Under the pieces are notes generated by a model that saw nothing but the letters and a program-made list of their open reading frames with translations, did no database searches and had not been told where the DNA came from. Source: VRUB01 sp046758085 (GTDB lineage: Bacteria; Pseudomonadota; Gammaproteobacteria; Acidiferrobacterales; SPGG2). Taken from it: DNA of 39,318 bases. A program made the translations under genes and the position numbers. Of the stretch, positions 1 to 7,573 are shown in pieces. Where the stretch lies: contig JBHHZP010000011.1 in the NCBI GenBank assembly GCA_046758085.1, positions 1-39,318 on the forward strand, written 5' to 3'. Each line of letters opens with the position of its first letter. The stretch's first letter is position 1.

Positions 1-756
1 TGGCAGCCGGGCTGCTCCAGCTGCCTCAAGACAAAGGAATTCCTCCTCGCGAACGGAATGGAGTTCGAGTCTATCAATGTGCTCGAAGACGAAAGGGGCT
101 TCCAGGAACTGGAGGCGCTGGGCGTTAGACTCGTGCCCATCGTTGCCCGCGGGAAGGACTGGGCCAACGGCGCCGTCTTCCGGGACGTCGCCAAGGTGGC
201 CGGGTTCGAATGGGGCGGGCACGAGATGCTGGCGCCGGAGGACATGCTGGCGCGGATCAACGGCATTCTGAGTGCGGCCCATCGTTTCACCGGGCAGATT
301 GCGGAGGATAAACTGGACACCATGCTGCCCGGCCGTCCGCGCTCTTACCGCCAGCTCGCCTATCACATCTTCCAGATCCCTGAGGTTTTCCTGAACCTCG
401 TGGAGTACGTCGCGCCCTATACCTATGAGGCGTTGATCAGCAACCTGCCGCCGGCTCTCAAGACCAAGGACGATCTGCTGAACTACGGGGCCGGCGTGCA
501 ATCCCGGCTGAACGCCTGGTGGGAGACGGCGGGACGCGGAACCGATTTCGGCCAGCCTGGCAAGGTCTATTACGGCGACGTTACCCTGCACGAAGTGCTC
601 GAGCGAACCGCTTGGCACTCGGGCCAGCACACACGCCAGCTCATGCTCGCATTGGAAAAACTCGGGACCGCGCCGGTCCAACCGCTGACGGATGTAGATT
701 TCACCGGCCTGCCGATGCCGAAGAACGTCTGGGACAACGAGAAGACGTGGAATTGA
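1..756 (+). CDS. Glutaredoxin-DinB fusion protein (5' truncated)
   Basis: The reading frame is open from base 1, so the gene begins outside the window. The first visible residues, WQPGCSSCLKTKEFL, carry a glutaredoxin-type CxxC (CSSC) motif. The segment around GVRLVPIVARG looks like the cis-Pro strand of a thioredoxin fold. A linker follows, then a helical region of about 150 residues with well-spaced histidines (YRQLAYHIF, and ERTAWHSGQHTRQL near the end). This resembles DinB/YfiT four-helix bundles, which bind metal through a His triad. The likely role is a thiol-dependent or metal-dependent detoxification enzyme in the cytoplasm, but the substrate cannot be read from sequence. An ATG at 58 exists, but starting there would remove the CxxC, so it is not the real start. 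The domain calls are by motif only. Confidence 0.75.
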   Translation, partial: WQPGCSSCLKTKEFLLANGMEFESINVLEDERGFQELEALGVRLVPIVARGKDWANGAVFRDVAKVAGFEWGGHEMLAPEDMLARINGILSAAHRFTGQIAEDKLDTMLPGRPRSYRQLAYHIFQIPEVFLNLVEYVAPYTYEALISNLPPALKTKDDLLNYGAGVQSRLNAWWETAGRGTDFGQPGKVYYGDVTLHEVLERTAWHSGQHTRQLMLALEKLGTAPVQPLTDVDFTGLPMPKNVWDNEKTWN

Positions 757-1002
757 GCCGGATATCAGCGATCATTCGACCCCCCAGACGTGGGCTCTAT
801 GCCGTCTCCCCCACTCGATTCACAGCAAGGCCCAGCCGCCGGAGTACTAAAGCGCACGAGGAGACAAAACGCAAAAACCTGATGCTCTTCGGCGTGCTAC
901 CGGCTGTGACGATAATATGACCAGACGTGTAACACTGGTGATATCCTTATCGCCAGCGGACGTGCCCTTGATAAAATTTCGGAATAGGCTGCGATCGAAC
1001 CG

Positions 1003-1860
1003 ATGCCAACTGACTCCGCTTCCAACTCACCCTTAATTTTCGACGGCACCGAGGAGAACTTCGAGGCCCTGGTCTTGGGCAACTCGACTCTAGGACCGGT
1101 GCTGGTCAATTATTGGTCTCCGAAGGCGGGCCCCTGTCTGCGCCTTTATCCTGTATTGGACAAATTGGTCCACGAGTTCGGTGGCAAATTTTTGCTGGTG
1201 AATGTCAACACTGACAAGCACAGACGGGCCGGGCGAGATTATGGCGTTACCAGTGTGCCAACCCTCAAACTGTTCCTCTATAGAAAGGTGGCTGAAACGG
1301 TCTACGGCTATCAGCCGGAACATGAGTTACGCAGCGTGCTAAACAAATACGTGGCCCGGGACAGCGATGCGGTCTTGGCCCACGCGTTGCGCACCTATAA
1401 CGACGGAGATACGAACCGTGGCTTGGTGCTGCTGGCAAAGGCGGCGATAGCCGATCCGGAGGACATGCGCATACCGCTGACGCTCGCCAAGCTGTTGATG
1501 CAACAGCGCAGGCCCGAACAGGCCTACCAACTGTTAAGCAGCTTGCCGAAAGAGAAACGAGCGCTTCCGGAAATCAGAGATCTGCTTACTCACGCAGGGT
1601 TCGTAGCGACGGCGCAGGGCGCCCCCGACAAGCGTATCCTGGAGCAGGCCATTGAAGCCGATGGTGCGGACCTCGAGGCACGTTATCAGCTCAGCGCCCT
1701 GACACTGGTTGAGAACGACTATGAAGGAGCGATGGAGCAGTTGCTGGAGATCATGCGTCGCGACCGCCGCTTCCGTGATGGTGTCGGACGCAACGGCCTG
1801 CTTGCGCTCTTCGGCATCTGGACAATAAAGGACCATTGGTTGAGCGGTATTGTTCATTGA
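1003..1860 (+). CDS. Thioredoxin-TPR co-chaperone, YbbN/CnoX-like
   Basis: This 285-residue cytoplasmic protein has an N-terminal thioredoxin fold (about residues 10-115). Visible marks are VLVNYWSPKAGPC, NVNTDKHRRAGRDYGVTSVPTLKLF with the cis-Pro, and a C-terminal helix. A helical TPR-like region (about 120-270) follows, including an ADPEDMRIPLTLAKLLMQQ repeat. Length and layout match the YbbN/CnoX family, holdase chaperones that hand clients to GroEL or DnaK. The active-site motif is A42-G-P-C45 rather than CGPC. The first redox cysteine is therefore lost, as in other YbbN proteins that keep only one cysteine, and disulfide reductase activity is unlikely. The start is the ATG at 1003. No strong ribosome binding site is visible and the upstream gap is 246 nt. 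Confidence 0.8.
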   Translation: MPTDSASNSPLIFDGTEENFEALVLGNSTLGPVLVNYWSPKAGPCLRLYPVLDKLVHEFGGKFLLVNVNTDKHRRAGRDYGVTSVPTLKLFLYRKVAETVYGYQPEHELRSVLNKYVARDSDAVLAHALRTYNDGDTNRGLVLLAKAAIADPEDMRIPLTLAKLLMQQRRPEQAYQLLSSLPKEKRALPEIRDLLTHAGFVATAQGAPDKRILEQAIEADGADLEARYQLSALTLVENDYEGAMEQLLEIMRRDRRFRDGVGRNGLLALFGIWTIKDHWLSGIVH

Positions 1861-1981
1861 TGATCGATCATCCGTCTTGAGGTTCCAGCCGGGTCACCAT
1901 CACTTTATGCAGCTAGAAATCAATAAAGGTCGATAGATAGAGTACCCAGTTCCTCTAGTCCTCCATTCCACAACTTGGCAC

Positions 1982-2707
1982 TTAAACGCGGAATCGACGG
2001 GCATCCTCACTCGCATACTCCGCAACCGTACTATCGGTCGTACACGTTGCTTCGAGCCGTTCAATGACTTCGGGCAACCGTTTCGCAGGCAGCGCGCAAG
2101 TCATCTCATTATTCGTCATGCCGGTACGCACGCGGCTCAACATACAGCCAACACTAACGGCTACTTCATTGTGCTCCTTGGCGAGTGGAATTATGTGGCA
2201 CTGGGGCTTCCCTTCGAAACTTAATTCCGGTAGGGCATCGCATAGAATCATTACTTGTTTTGCATTCAAGCGCATGAATACGACATCTGGCTCAACCGGT
2301 GTTTCTGCTAGTGGCCCATAAGTGATGTAGCTAGGCCGCGGTTGGATAACGGGTATATGGGCAAACACGTCCTCCGCGACCCACCCCGATTCGACTAAAG
2401 CGGCAACATCAGCGCCGACAGCGGCTTCCTCAAGCGCCTTCAGCCCATGGGTCAAGCTTCCGACGCTACAATTACGATGGTCTTCCGGCACGGTTGTAAA
2501 GGTCCGCTGCGTGGCCTTCATCCAAAAAACGCACCCGGCTGAGACTCTGCCCGTGCGTCCGTCGGCGGTCGGTGCTGGCATGTCGCCCTCAAAGGGTTGT
2601 ACGCTGGGAGGGGCGCGGTCCGAGAAGGTAATTGCCAGTGGCGGCGACTGAAGTTTTAGTAACGCCGCCAACGCTGAGGCCAAGGCTGGATAATCGTGCT
2701 GTGCCAT
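1982..2707 (-). CDS. DUF169 family protein
   Basis: This 241-residue protein resembles the DUF169 family: an N-terminal LKLQSPPLAITF segment, CVFWMKATQRTF, the DHRNCSVGSLTHGL cysteine segment, and a late VSVGCMLSRVRTGMTNNEMTCALP stretch. Four scattered cysteines (in GCVFW, NCSVG, GCMLS and TCALP) could bind metal or act as thiols. The family has no established biochemical role. The start is the ATG at 2707, preceded by a GGGGAAT element at normal distance. An in-frame ATG at 2767 would add 20 residues not expected in the family. The gene lies 72 nt downstream of the CCAEP-tail radical SAM gene on the same strand, so co-transcription and a shared pathway are likely inferences. Confidence 0.75.
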   Translation of the reverse strand: MAQHDYPALASALAALLKLQSPPLAITFSDRAPPSVQPFEGDMPAPTADGRTGRVSAGCVFWMKATQRTFTTVPEDHRNCSVGSLTHGLKALEEAAVGADVAALVESGWVAEDVFAHIPVIQPRPSYITYGPLAETPVEPDVVFMRLNAKQVMILCDALPELSFEGKPQCHIIPLAKEHNEVAVSVGCMLSRVRTGMTNNEMTCALPAKRLPEVIERLEATCTTDSTVAEYASEDARRFRV

Positions 2708-2779
2708 GATCTGTATTCCCCACAAAAGGTACAATTGGCCGGACTCAAGCGACCGTTTTTGTCGCAAGTTCCATATTCG

Positions 2780-4249
2780 TCAAAAGTTTTGCAACTGCTG
2801 GCTCGTGGGTTCGGCGCAGCAGTACCAGGGCTCGGACATGTGCGGGATCGTTGGCCCTAAGTTGCTTGTCGGCAGCGGGGGGGCAGGGCGACCCGAAGCT
2901 TCATGGGCTATCTGCCAGATGCGCTCGAAGATCTGGCGACGTGCGAGATGCCGCGCCTCCGCTTGCGCCACCCAGGACTGAATACGCTCTTGCAGGCGAT
3001 CCACCCGCGGGTCGCGGTGCTTCCATGGATAGCCCAACACGCTGGGATCGAACGGGGCGAGCTGCGCCCGGAAACCGGGGATCTTGAGCATGTACGAGCC
3101 CTCCGGAATCAGCAGCCTGATGCTGAGCTGAACCGGGGGCACGCTTGCCACGAGCTCAAGGTCCACCAGGTGTCGCAACAGATCGATGTACGTTTCCAAG
3201 GTAGTCCAGGGGGTGAACGGCACGAAGGTGGGGGCAAGAGCGATGCCGGTTGCCCGCAACAGGGTGACCGCACGACTGAAGTCTGCCCGTGTGTGATTCT
3301 TGTCAAGATATGCGAGGACCTGATCGTCAACGGATTCGACCGCCGACGTAATAAAGATGCATCCAGTGTGTTTCAGCTCCGCTAACAGCTCCGTGTGGTG
3401 AAGCAGGTGCTGGATCTTGATGGTCGCATCGTAGGTCAGACCCGGGAACTCGGCGTGCAACGCGCGCACGATCCGCAAGGCGTGGGTGGGGCCGTTCAGA
3501 AAATCCGGGTCCCCGAAAGAGATATGGCCGGCGCCCGCGTCGACTTGCTGGCGAATATCCTCCATCACGACATCCACCGGCACGATGCGGAACCTCCCCT
3601 CGTAGACCGGCACGACCGGACAGTGGCGGCACAGGTGCTTACACCCCCGGCTTGCCTCGGTGAAACCCACCACCTTGGTGCCGTCGTCGGGCAGTTGCAA
3701 ATGGGCATAATGCGACAAAGGGGGTAATCCCGTGCGATCCGGCTTCACGAAGGCGACCTTGTTCAGGTAAATCACCGGCTCCGCCGAGGCGGGGGCCGCA
3801 CCACCACTTCTGAGCTGTTGCGCCAGCTCAAGGAGCGCGGGCTCGCATTCACCACCGAGAATCGTGTTGACTCCGAGATCGTGCAACAGCTCGGCGTTCA
3901 TGGGCGCGTAGAGGCCGTAGGCGCAAAGATGAGCGTCAACGGCCAGCTCCCGGATGCGCGGCATGGCTCGGATTGCGATGCGCGTGGCCGTATGCATGCC
4001 CAGGTATATTGTTACCAATCCCGCCCGAGCGAGAACGCTCGGCTCCAGCTTTTCCAGGGCCAGGTCCACACACACGACCGAGAAGCCATCACCACCCAGC
4101 CACGCGGCCGGCTGCGCGAGCCCAAAGGGCTGGCGACCCAGTTCGTACGGATTGATGAGTACGACTTTGAAACGAGGTGCCGCCTGGCTTGAGGCGTTTG
4201 GGGTGGTGCTGATTCGCTGCCTGTCCCCAGGTTGATTATCTGTCAACAT
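2780..4249 (-). CDS. B12-type radical SAM protein with CCAEP tail
   Basis: This 489-residue protein has an N-terminal Rossmann/B12-binding-like domain (about 27-155, FKVVLINPYELGR to LGGECEPALLEL). A radical SAM core (about 190-400) follows, with the cluster motif CKHLCRHC (CxxxCxxC) and later barrel strands such as GHISFGDPDFLNGP and CIFITSAVESVDD. The end is rich in proline and aromatic residues and carries WYCCAEP, with C477 and C478 eight residues before the final block. From memory, this matches a named family, CUAEP/CCAEP-tail radical SAM (seleno)proteins, where the second position is Sec or Cys; here both codons are TGC. The substrate is unknown. The gene probably forms an operon with the DUF169 gene downstream. 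No good ribosome binding site precedes the ATG at 4249. Confidence 0.85.
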   Translation of the reverse strand: MLTDNQPGDRQRISTTPNASSQAAPRFKVVLINPYELGRQPFGLAQPAAWLGGDGFSVVCVDLALEKLEPSVLARAGLVTIYLGMHTATRIAIRAMPRIRELAVDAHLCAYGLYAPMNAELLHDLGVNTILGGECEPALLELAQQLRSGGAAPASAEPVIYLNKVAFVKPDRTGLPPLSHYAHLQLPDDGTKVVGFTEASRGCKHLCRHCPVVPVYEGRFRIVPVDVVMEDIRQQVDAGAGHISFGDPDFLNGPTHALRIVRALHAEFPGLTYDATIKIQHLLHHTELLAELKHTGCIFITSAVESVDDQVLAYLDKNHTRADFSRAVTLLRATGIALAPTFVPFTPWTTLETYIDLLRHLVDLELVASVPPVQLSIRLLIPEGSYMLKIPGFRAQLAPFDPSVLGYPWKHRDPRVDRLQERIQSWVAQAEARHLARRQIFERIWQIAHEASGRPAPPLPTSNLGPTIPHMSEPWYCCAEPTSQQLQNF

Positions 4250-4352
4250 GTATTAGCAGTAACCGGTTCTGACTTCTGGTGGGAACAACGAATGCAAGCG
4301 AGCAAGGCGCGCTCCGTCCAAGTCTCGTGATTCAATCACTCGCAAGGACCGG

Positions 4353-4637
4353 CTATTTTTTCTGTCCCGCCGGTGAAAAACCGGCGGGCAGCTTGCCCAG
4401 ATCACCCTCGCCAAAAAGAAACCCGACCATGTGTTGCTCGATTAGCTCAATTGTTTTGAGGTCGGCCGTGCTCAGCCCGTTTTCATTGATAATCGTGGTC
4501 AGCCGTTCGAGCCACTGTTGCCACCCCTGCTTGGAGATATTTTCATAGACCCGTTGACCTAACGAGCCTGGGTGGGGCGGTTGGTCGAGCCCCTCGGCAT
4601 CCTGTTTCAATATCTGACAGTACACACTGCGCGCCAT
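4353..4637 (-). CDS. yggX: Fe(2+)-trafficking / oxidative damage protection protein YggX
   Basis: This 94-residue protein matches YggX closely: MARSVYCQILKQDAEGLD, then LGQRVYENISKQGWQQWLE, then IELIEQHMVGFLFGEG. YggX is a small cytoplasmic protein that helps protect labile Fe-S clusters and handles Fe(II); the conserved N-terminal Cys is present at position 7. The start is the ATG at 4637, because an AAAGGTG ribosome binding site sits about 8 nt upstream. An earlier in-frame ATG at 4646 lacks this. The C-terminal extension ends with a GC-rich hairpin inside the coding sequence. The radical SAM gene follows about 100 nt downstream on the same strand. A peroxiredoxin lies upstream in the opposite direction, fitting an oxidative-stress neighbourhood. 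Confidence 0.92.
   Translation of the reverse strand: MARSVYCQILKQDAEGLDQPPHPGSLGQRVYENISKQGWQQWLERLTTIINENGLSTADLKTIELIEQHMVGFLFGEGDLGKLPAGFSPAGQKK
4366..4388. repeat. 9-bp perfect hairpin at the 3' end of yggX
   Basis: CCCGCCGGT and ACCGGCGGG pair perfectly around the 5-nt loop GAAAA, inside the last codons of yggX. On the yggX strand the stem is followed by ACAGAAAAAATAG, an A-run rather than a U-run, so it is not a standard intrinsic terminator. It could slow 3' decay or act as an attenuator before the radical SAM gene. Confidence 0.5.
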
Positions 4638-5010
4638 GTCACGCACCTTTCGTAAATAGTTATGACCGTTAACCCACCTCCGGACAGACTTTCCCCGGGG
4701 CCCGAATCACCGTTGTCACGTTAAAATACCAAGTAACGTAGTCAACTATGCCGGCGAGGATATCACAACTAGGCCGGCAACGAGCAATAGAACGAGCAAT
4801 AGCATGATCCAGGCAGCGTGCATTGGTTTGGCGATGGAACTCGCCGATAGCGATATCCGATTGACCGCCGTTGTAGAGACGAAAATAGCCGGGTTGAATA
4901 ATTGAGCCGACAATACCCACAAAAAAATAGATGAATATGCGCCGCTCGTCTCTTGTTAAAATTACCGTCGCCAACACGACTTGTTAGCAAAACACCACTG
5001 GAGGTGAACC
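4638..5010. other. Intergenic region between divergent yggX and peroxiredoxin genes
   Basis: These 373 nt lie between divergently transcribed genes and should carry both promoters. No confident -35/-10 pair was found. AACGAGCAATAG occurs twice in direct tandem (4779-4790 and 4791-4802). Open frames on the minus strand here lack ribosome binding sites and recognisable sequence, so none is called. Confidence 0.4.
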
Positions 5011-5670
5011 ATGCCTTTACGCATAGGAGATGAAGCACCGGATTTTACCGCAGAGACAACGGAAGGAACGATAAACTTCCATGAATGGATCGGAGACGGT
5101 TGGGCGGTTCTGTTTTCGCATCCGAAAGACTTCACGCCGGTGTGCACGACCGAGCTTGGCTATATGGCCGGCCTCAAGCCCGAGTTCGACAAACGCAATT
5201 GCAAAGTCGTTGGCCTCAGCGTCGATTCAGTCGGTGATCATTCCGAATGGGCCAAGGACATCGAAGAAACCCAGGGGCATGCGCCAAACTATCCACTGAT
5301 CGGTGACACCGATCTGAAGGTAGCGAAGCTCTACGATATGATTCATCCAAACGCCAAGGGAAGCGCGAAGGAACGAACAGCGGTAGATAACGCAACGGTG
5401 CGTTCGGTGTTCGTCATCGGGCCGGACAAGAAAATCAAGCTGATGATCACCTATCCCATGAGCACGGGCCGGAACTTCGACGAGGTGCTGCGGGTGCTCG
5501 ATTCGATGCAGTTGACGGCGACGCACAAAGTCGCCACACCGGTCAACTGGAAGCATGGCGAAGATGTCATCATCATTCCTGCAGTTTCCGATGACGAAGC
5601 CAAGCAAAAATTCCCGCAGGGCTGGACAGCGCCGAAACCGTACCTACGCATCGTAGCGCAGCCGAAGTAA
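5011..5670 (+). CDS. 1-Cys peroxiredoxin (Prx6 subfamily)
   Basis: This 219-residue protein matches Prx6-type peroxiredoxins, cytoplasmic enzymes that reduce hydrogen peroxide and alkyl hydroperoxides. The N-terminal GDEAPDFTAETTEGTINFHEW leads to the catalytic PKDFTPVCTTEL motif with the peroxidatic C45 and T42. YPMSTGRNFDEVLRVLDSMQL follows, and then a Prx6-type C-terminal domain (TPVNWKHGEDVIIIP). No typical resolving cysteine is seen in the C-terminal arm, so the 1-Cys mechanism is expected. Full length is normal for the family. The start is well supported by a GGAGGTG ribosome binding site just before the ATG. A strong terminator follows the stop, so the gene is probably monocistronic. 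Confidence 0.93.
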   Translation: MPLRIGDEAPDFTAETTEGTINFHEWIGDGWAVLFSHPKDFTPVCTTELGYMAGLKPEFDKRNCKVVGLSVDSVGDHSEWAKDIEETQGHAPNYPLIGDTDLKVAKLYDMIHPNAKGSAKERTAVDNATVRSVFVIGPDKKIKLMITYPMSTGRNFDEVLRVLDSMQLTATHKVATPVNWKHGEDVIIIPAVSDDEAKQKFPQGWTAPKPYLRIVAQPK

Positions 5671-5695
5671 GCTCGTTCTTCAAGTGATTCATAAA

Positions 5696-5721
5696 GAGGC
5701 GCCCAACGGCGCCTCATTTTT
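5696..5721 (+). terminator. Intrinsic terminator after the peroxiredoxin gene
   Basis: A perfect 8-bp stem (GAGGCGCC / GGCGCCTC) with loop CAAC is followed at once by ATTTTT. It starts 25 nt after the peroxiredoxin stop codon and is a typical Rho-independent terminator. Confidence 0.9.
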
Positions 5722-6120
5722 GGGCCAGGTTCTGAAGTCGCAGGGCCAGGCCTGCATAACTGGGTCATGGCGATAACACGTTTATCTTGTCATAGGACGG
5801 GCAATGGGGCGATAAAGGTGTTTGCGAATGATAAAACCGACTTGCAGTTTGGCGATGCTTGTTGGCTTTGATGACTCACCAATCATGGCTGGCGAACCCG
5901 CGCTTGCTGCCACCCGTCTTCATTTCCCACGGCCCCATCGCTGTTGTGCTGGACCAGGCGTGCACGAAAACACTGCCGCTTTAGGGCTCTGCAGTGCGAA
6001 AATAGCTCCAATATTAGCGTTTACTGATATAGATTCTATAGGCTATAGTTAAATCTGTCATGGACAAGTCCATCGCCATGATGGGGCATTCCGGTTTGCC
6101 GGTCTTGTATAATCCCGGAA
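5722..6120. other. Intergenic region upstream of the FHA-GGDEF gene, with candidate promoter
   Basis: These 399 nt hold no convincing gene. A 76-codon frame at 5822 starts with TTG, has no recognisable sequence, and is rejected. A perfect TATAAT lies at 6108-6113, but the -35 region (about 6085-6090, GGCATT) is poor. An AT-rich stretch around 6010-6055 may add a second promoter. No cyclic-di-GMP riboswitch pattern was recognised. Confidence 0.4.
6108..6113 (+). promoter_or_regulatory. Consensus -10 box (TATAAT) before the FHA-GGDEF gene
   Basis: A perfect TATAAT lies 7 nt before the ATG at 6121. If used, transcription would begin near 6120, so translation from 6121 would be leaderless. That would favour the second in-frame ATG at 6151. 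The matching -35 is weak. Confidence 0.45.
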
Positions 6121-7113
6121 ATGTCCTTTCAGAGAAAAGTAATCACAGCAATGCGCGATCACGACAAGACGATACGCGAAATCAGGGCAGCACCGATCCA
6201 GGCGGGCACGTCGCAAAAACCCTGCCTTACCGTACTCTACGGGGGCCCCGTCGGCCTGGTGTACACGCTACCATCCGGAACGGAGACATTGATTGGCCGG
6301 GGGGCCGACGCCGATATTCCTCTCATGGAGGAACAGCGCGTGAGCCGGAAGCACGCGATAATCAGCGTCAGCCCGGAGGGGAACGTCCTGATTGAGGACA
6401 AGGGCAGTAGCAACGGCACTTTTGTCAACGGGGTTCGGATTAAACGGCAAGAACTGAAGGATGGGGACCGAATCCAGATCGGTTACAGCTGCATTATTAA
6501 GTTCTCCTACCAGGATGATCTCGAGTACCAGTTGCAGCACGAAATCGCCGGCGGCATTAAAGACCCGATCACAGGACTTCATACCAAGAAGTACTTCCTC
6601 GACCGGATAGACGCCGAGTTTAGCTATGCTCAGCGGCGAAACGACCACCTGGGTGTGCTCATCTTTGCCGTCGACCATTTCAGCAACATCAGTCTCTGCC
6701 ACGGACACACCGCAGGCGAGTTGGTCATTAAGGAAGTCGCGCGCGTTATCAGTAAGATCCTGCGTGCCGGCGATGTCTTTTCCCGCTATGACGGAGAACG
6801 GTTCGCTTTGTTGGCGCGTAATCTTGATGATGAGGGCTCGGTTATTCTTGCGCAGCGAATTCGCAAGATTGTGCGGGACCATCATGTTGATTTCGAGGGC
6901 GCGCGTATCCAGTTGTCTGTCAGCATCGGGATTGCGACTCTGGCAGACAAGCCGAAGAAAGCCGCAAAGCTTATCCAGATCGCTGAAAAGTCGCTGCGGC
7001 AGACAATAACGGAGGCCGGTGAAAACGCTATCGGTGGTGCCGCGGTCACGACGTACCTGGAAAGCAACGATGCCGCGCCGACCATCCATTACGTCCACAA
7101 CGGAAAAGCCTGA
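6121..7113 (+). CDS. FHA domain-GGDEF domain protein with degenerate active site
   Basis: This 330-residue cytoplasmic signalling protein has an FHA domain (about 38-128) with the phosphothreonine-binding signatures IGRGADADI (R60), RVSRKHA (S75, R76, H78) and GSSNGTFVN (96-103). A GGDEF domain (about 148-310) follows. The GGDEF motif reads DGERF (224-228), and the usual substrate residues in the DHFKxIND...GD region read DHFSNISLCHGHTAGE, so cyclase activity is doubtful. The allosteric I-site RxxD is present as R215-A-G-D218, exactly five residues before the motif. The protein may therefore bind c-di-GMP as an effector while FHA reads a Ser/Thr-kinase signal. The true start may be the ATG at 6151, given the -10 box right upstream. 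No kinase gene is nearby. Confidence 0.85.
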   Translation: MSFQRKVITAMRDHDKTIREIRAAPIQAGTSQKPCLTVLYGGPVGLVYTLPSGTETLIGRGADADIPLMEEQRVSRKHAIISVSPEGNVLIEDKGSSNGTFVNGVRIKRQELKDGDRIQIGYSCIIKFSYQDDLEYQLQHEIAGGIKDPITGLHTKKYFLDRIDAEFSYAQRRNDHLGVLIFAVDHFSNISLCHGHTAGELVIKEVARVISKILRAGDVFSRYDGERFALLARNLDDEGSVILAQRIRKIVRDHHVDFEGARIQLSVSIGIATLADKPKKAAKLIQIAEKSLRQTITEAGENAIGGAAVTTYLESNDAAPTIHYVHNGKA

Positions 7114-7270
7114 GGCGCCAAGTAACTATTATAGAAACCCTCGGAACCAAATTCGTGGCGGTATTGTGCTGTGTGTGAGCGCCGGTCACCTCAAGGCTTC
7201 ACACGACACACCTTTCTTTTGCGGGTCCGGTCGTGACCTCGCACCTCCGCCTCGAATGCCGGGGATCCAA

Positions 7271-7456
7271 ATGAACGAAGAAGGCTTGGTTTGCAGCGTT
7301 TGCGGTAAAGAGCTGTCTGCCCAGGCACCCTCAGCTGTCTGCCCGGACTGCGCGTATAGGGCTGAGAGGCGCACGGCCCTGTGTATGGCTGTAATCACGG
7401 CGGCGGCGATTGGCGGCCTCGTGGCCATTTTTTTATTGAATTCGCGCAAGTGGTAA
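7271..7456 (+). CDS. Small zinc-ribbon membrane protein
   Basis: This 61-residue protein has a CSVCGKELSAQAPSAVCPDC zinc ribbon (two CxxC pairs, residues 8-27) followed by one hydrophobic helix (about 37-56) and a short basic end. The predicted layout is one membrane anchor with the ribbon on one face. The start is the ATG at 7271, with GGGGAT five bases upstream; the in-frame ATG at 7256 would add five residues. Such mini-proteins are often annotated as hypothetical and I do not know a function for this one. It lies 157 nt after the FHA-GGDEF gene on the same strand and could share its transcript. Confidence 0.6.
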   Translation: MNEEGLVCSVCGKELSAQAPSAVCPDCAYRAERRTALCMAVITAAAIGGLVAIFLLNSRKW

Positions 7457-7573
7457 CCGGTCACCGCCCGCAGGGTCAATGCCATTACCGGTGAATCAAA
7501 AGGTCGGCAGCGGCCCTTTCAGTAATTTGGTAATAGGGACAGCTTTCATGCTACCGGCGAGCAGGGGGACCAA

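Noticed and set aside
2807..2821. Selenocysteine in the CCAEP tail
   Set aside because: Both codons of the pair are TGC, so this member uses Cys; no TGA recoding is needed.
4669..4977. Minus-strand open frame of about 100 codons between yggX and the peroxiredoxin gene
   Set aside because: No ribosome binding site or recognisable sequence; it lies where both divergent promoters are expected.
5722..6120. Possible c-di-GMP riboswitch before the FHA-GGDEF gene
   Set aside because: The GEMM consensus core pieces could not be found; only a -10 box and AT-rich DNA are visible.
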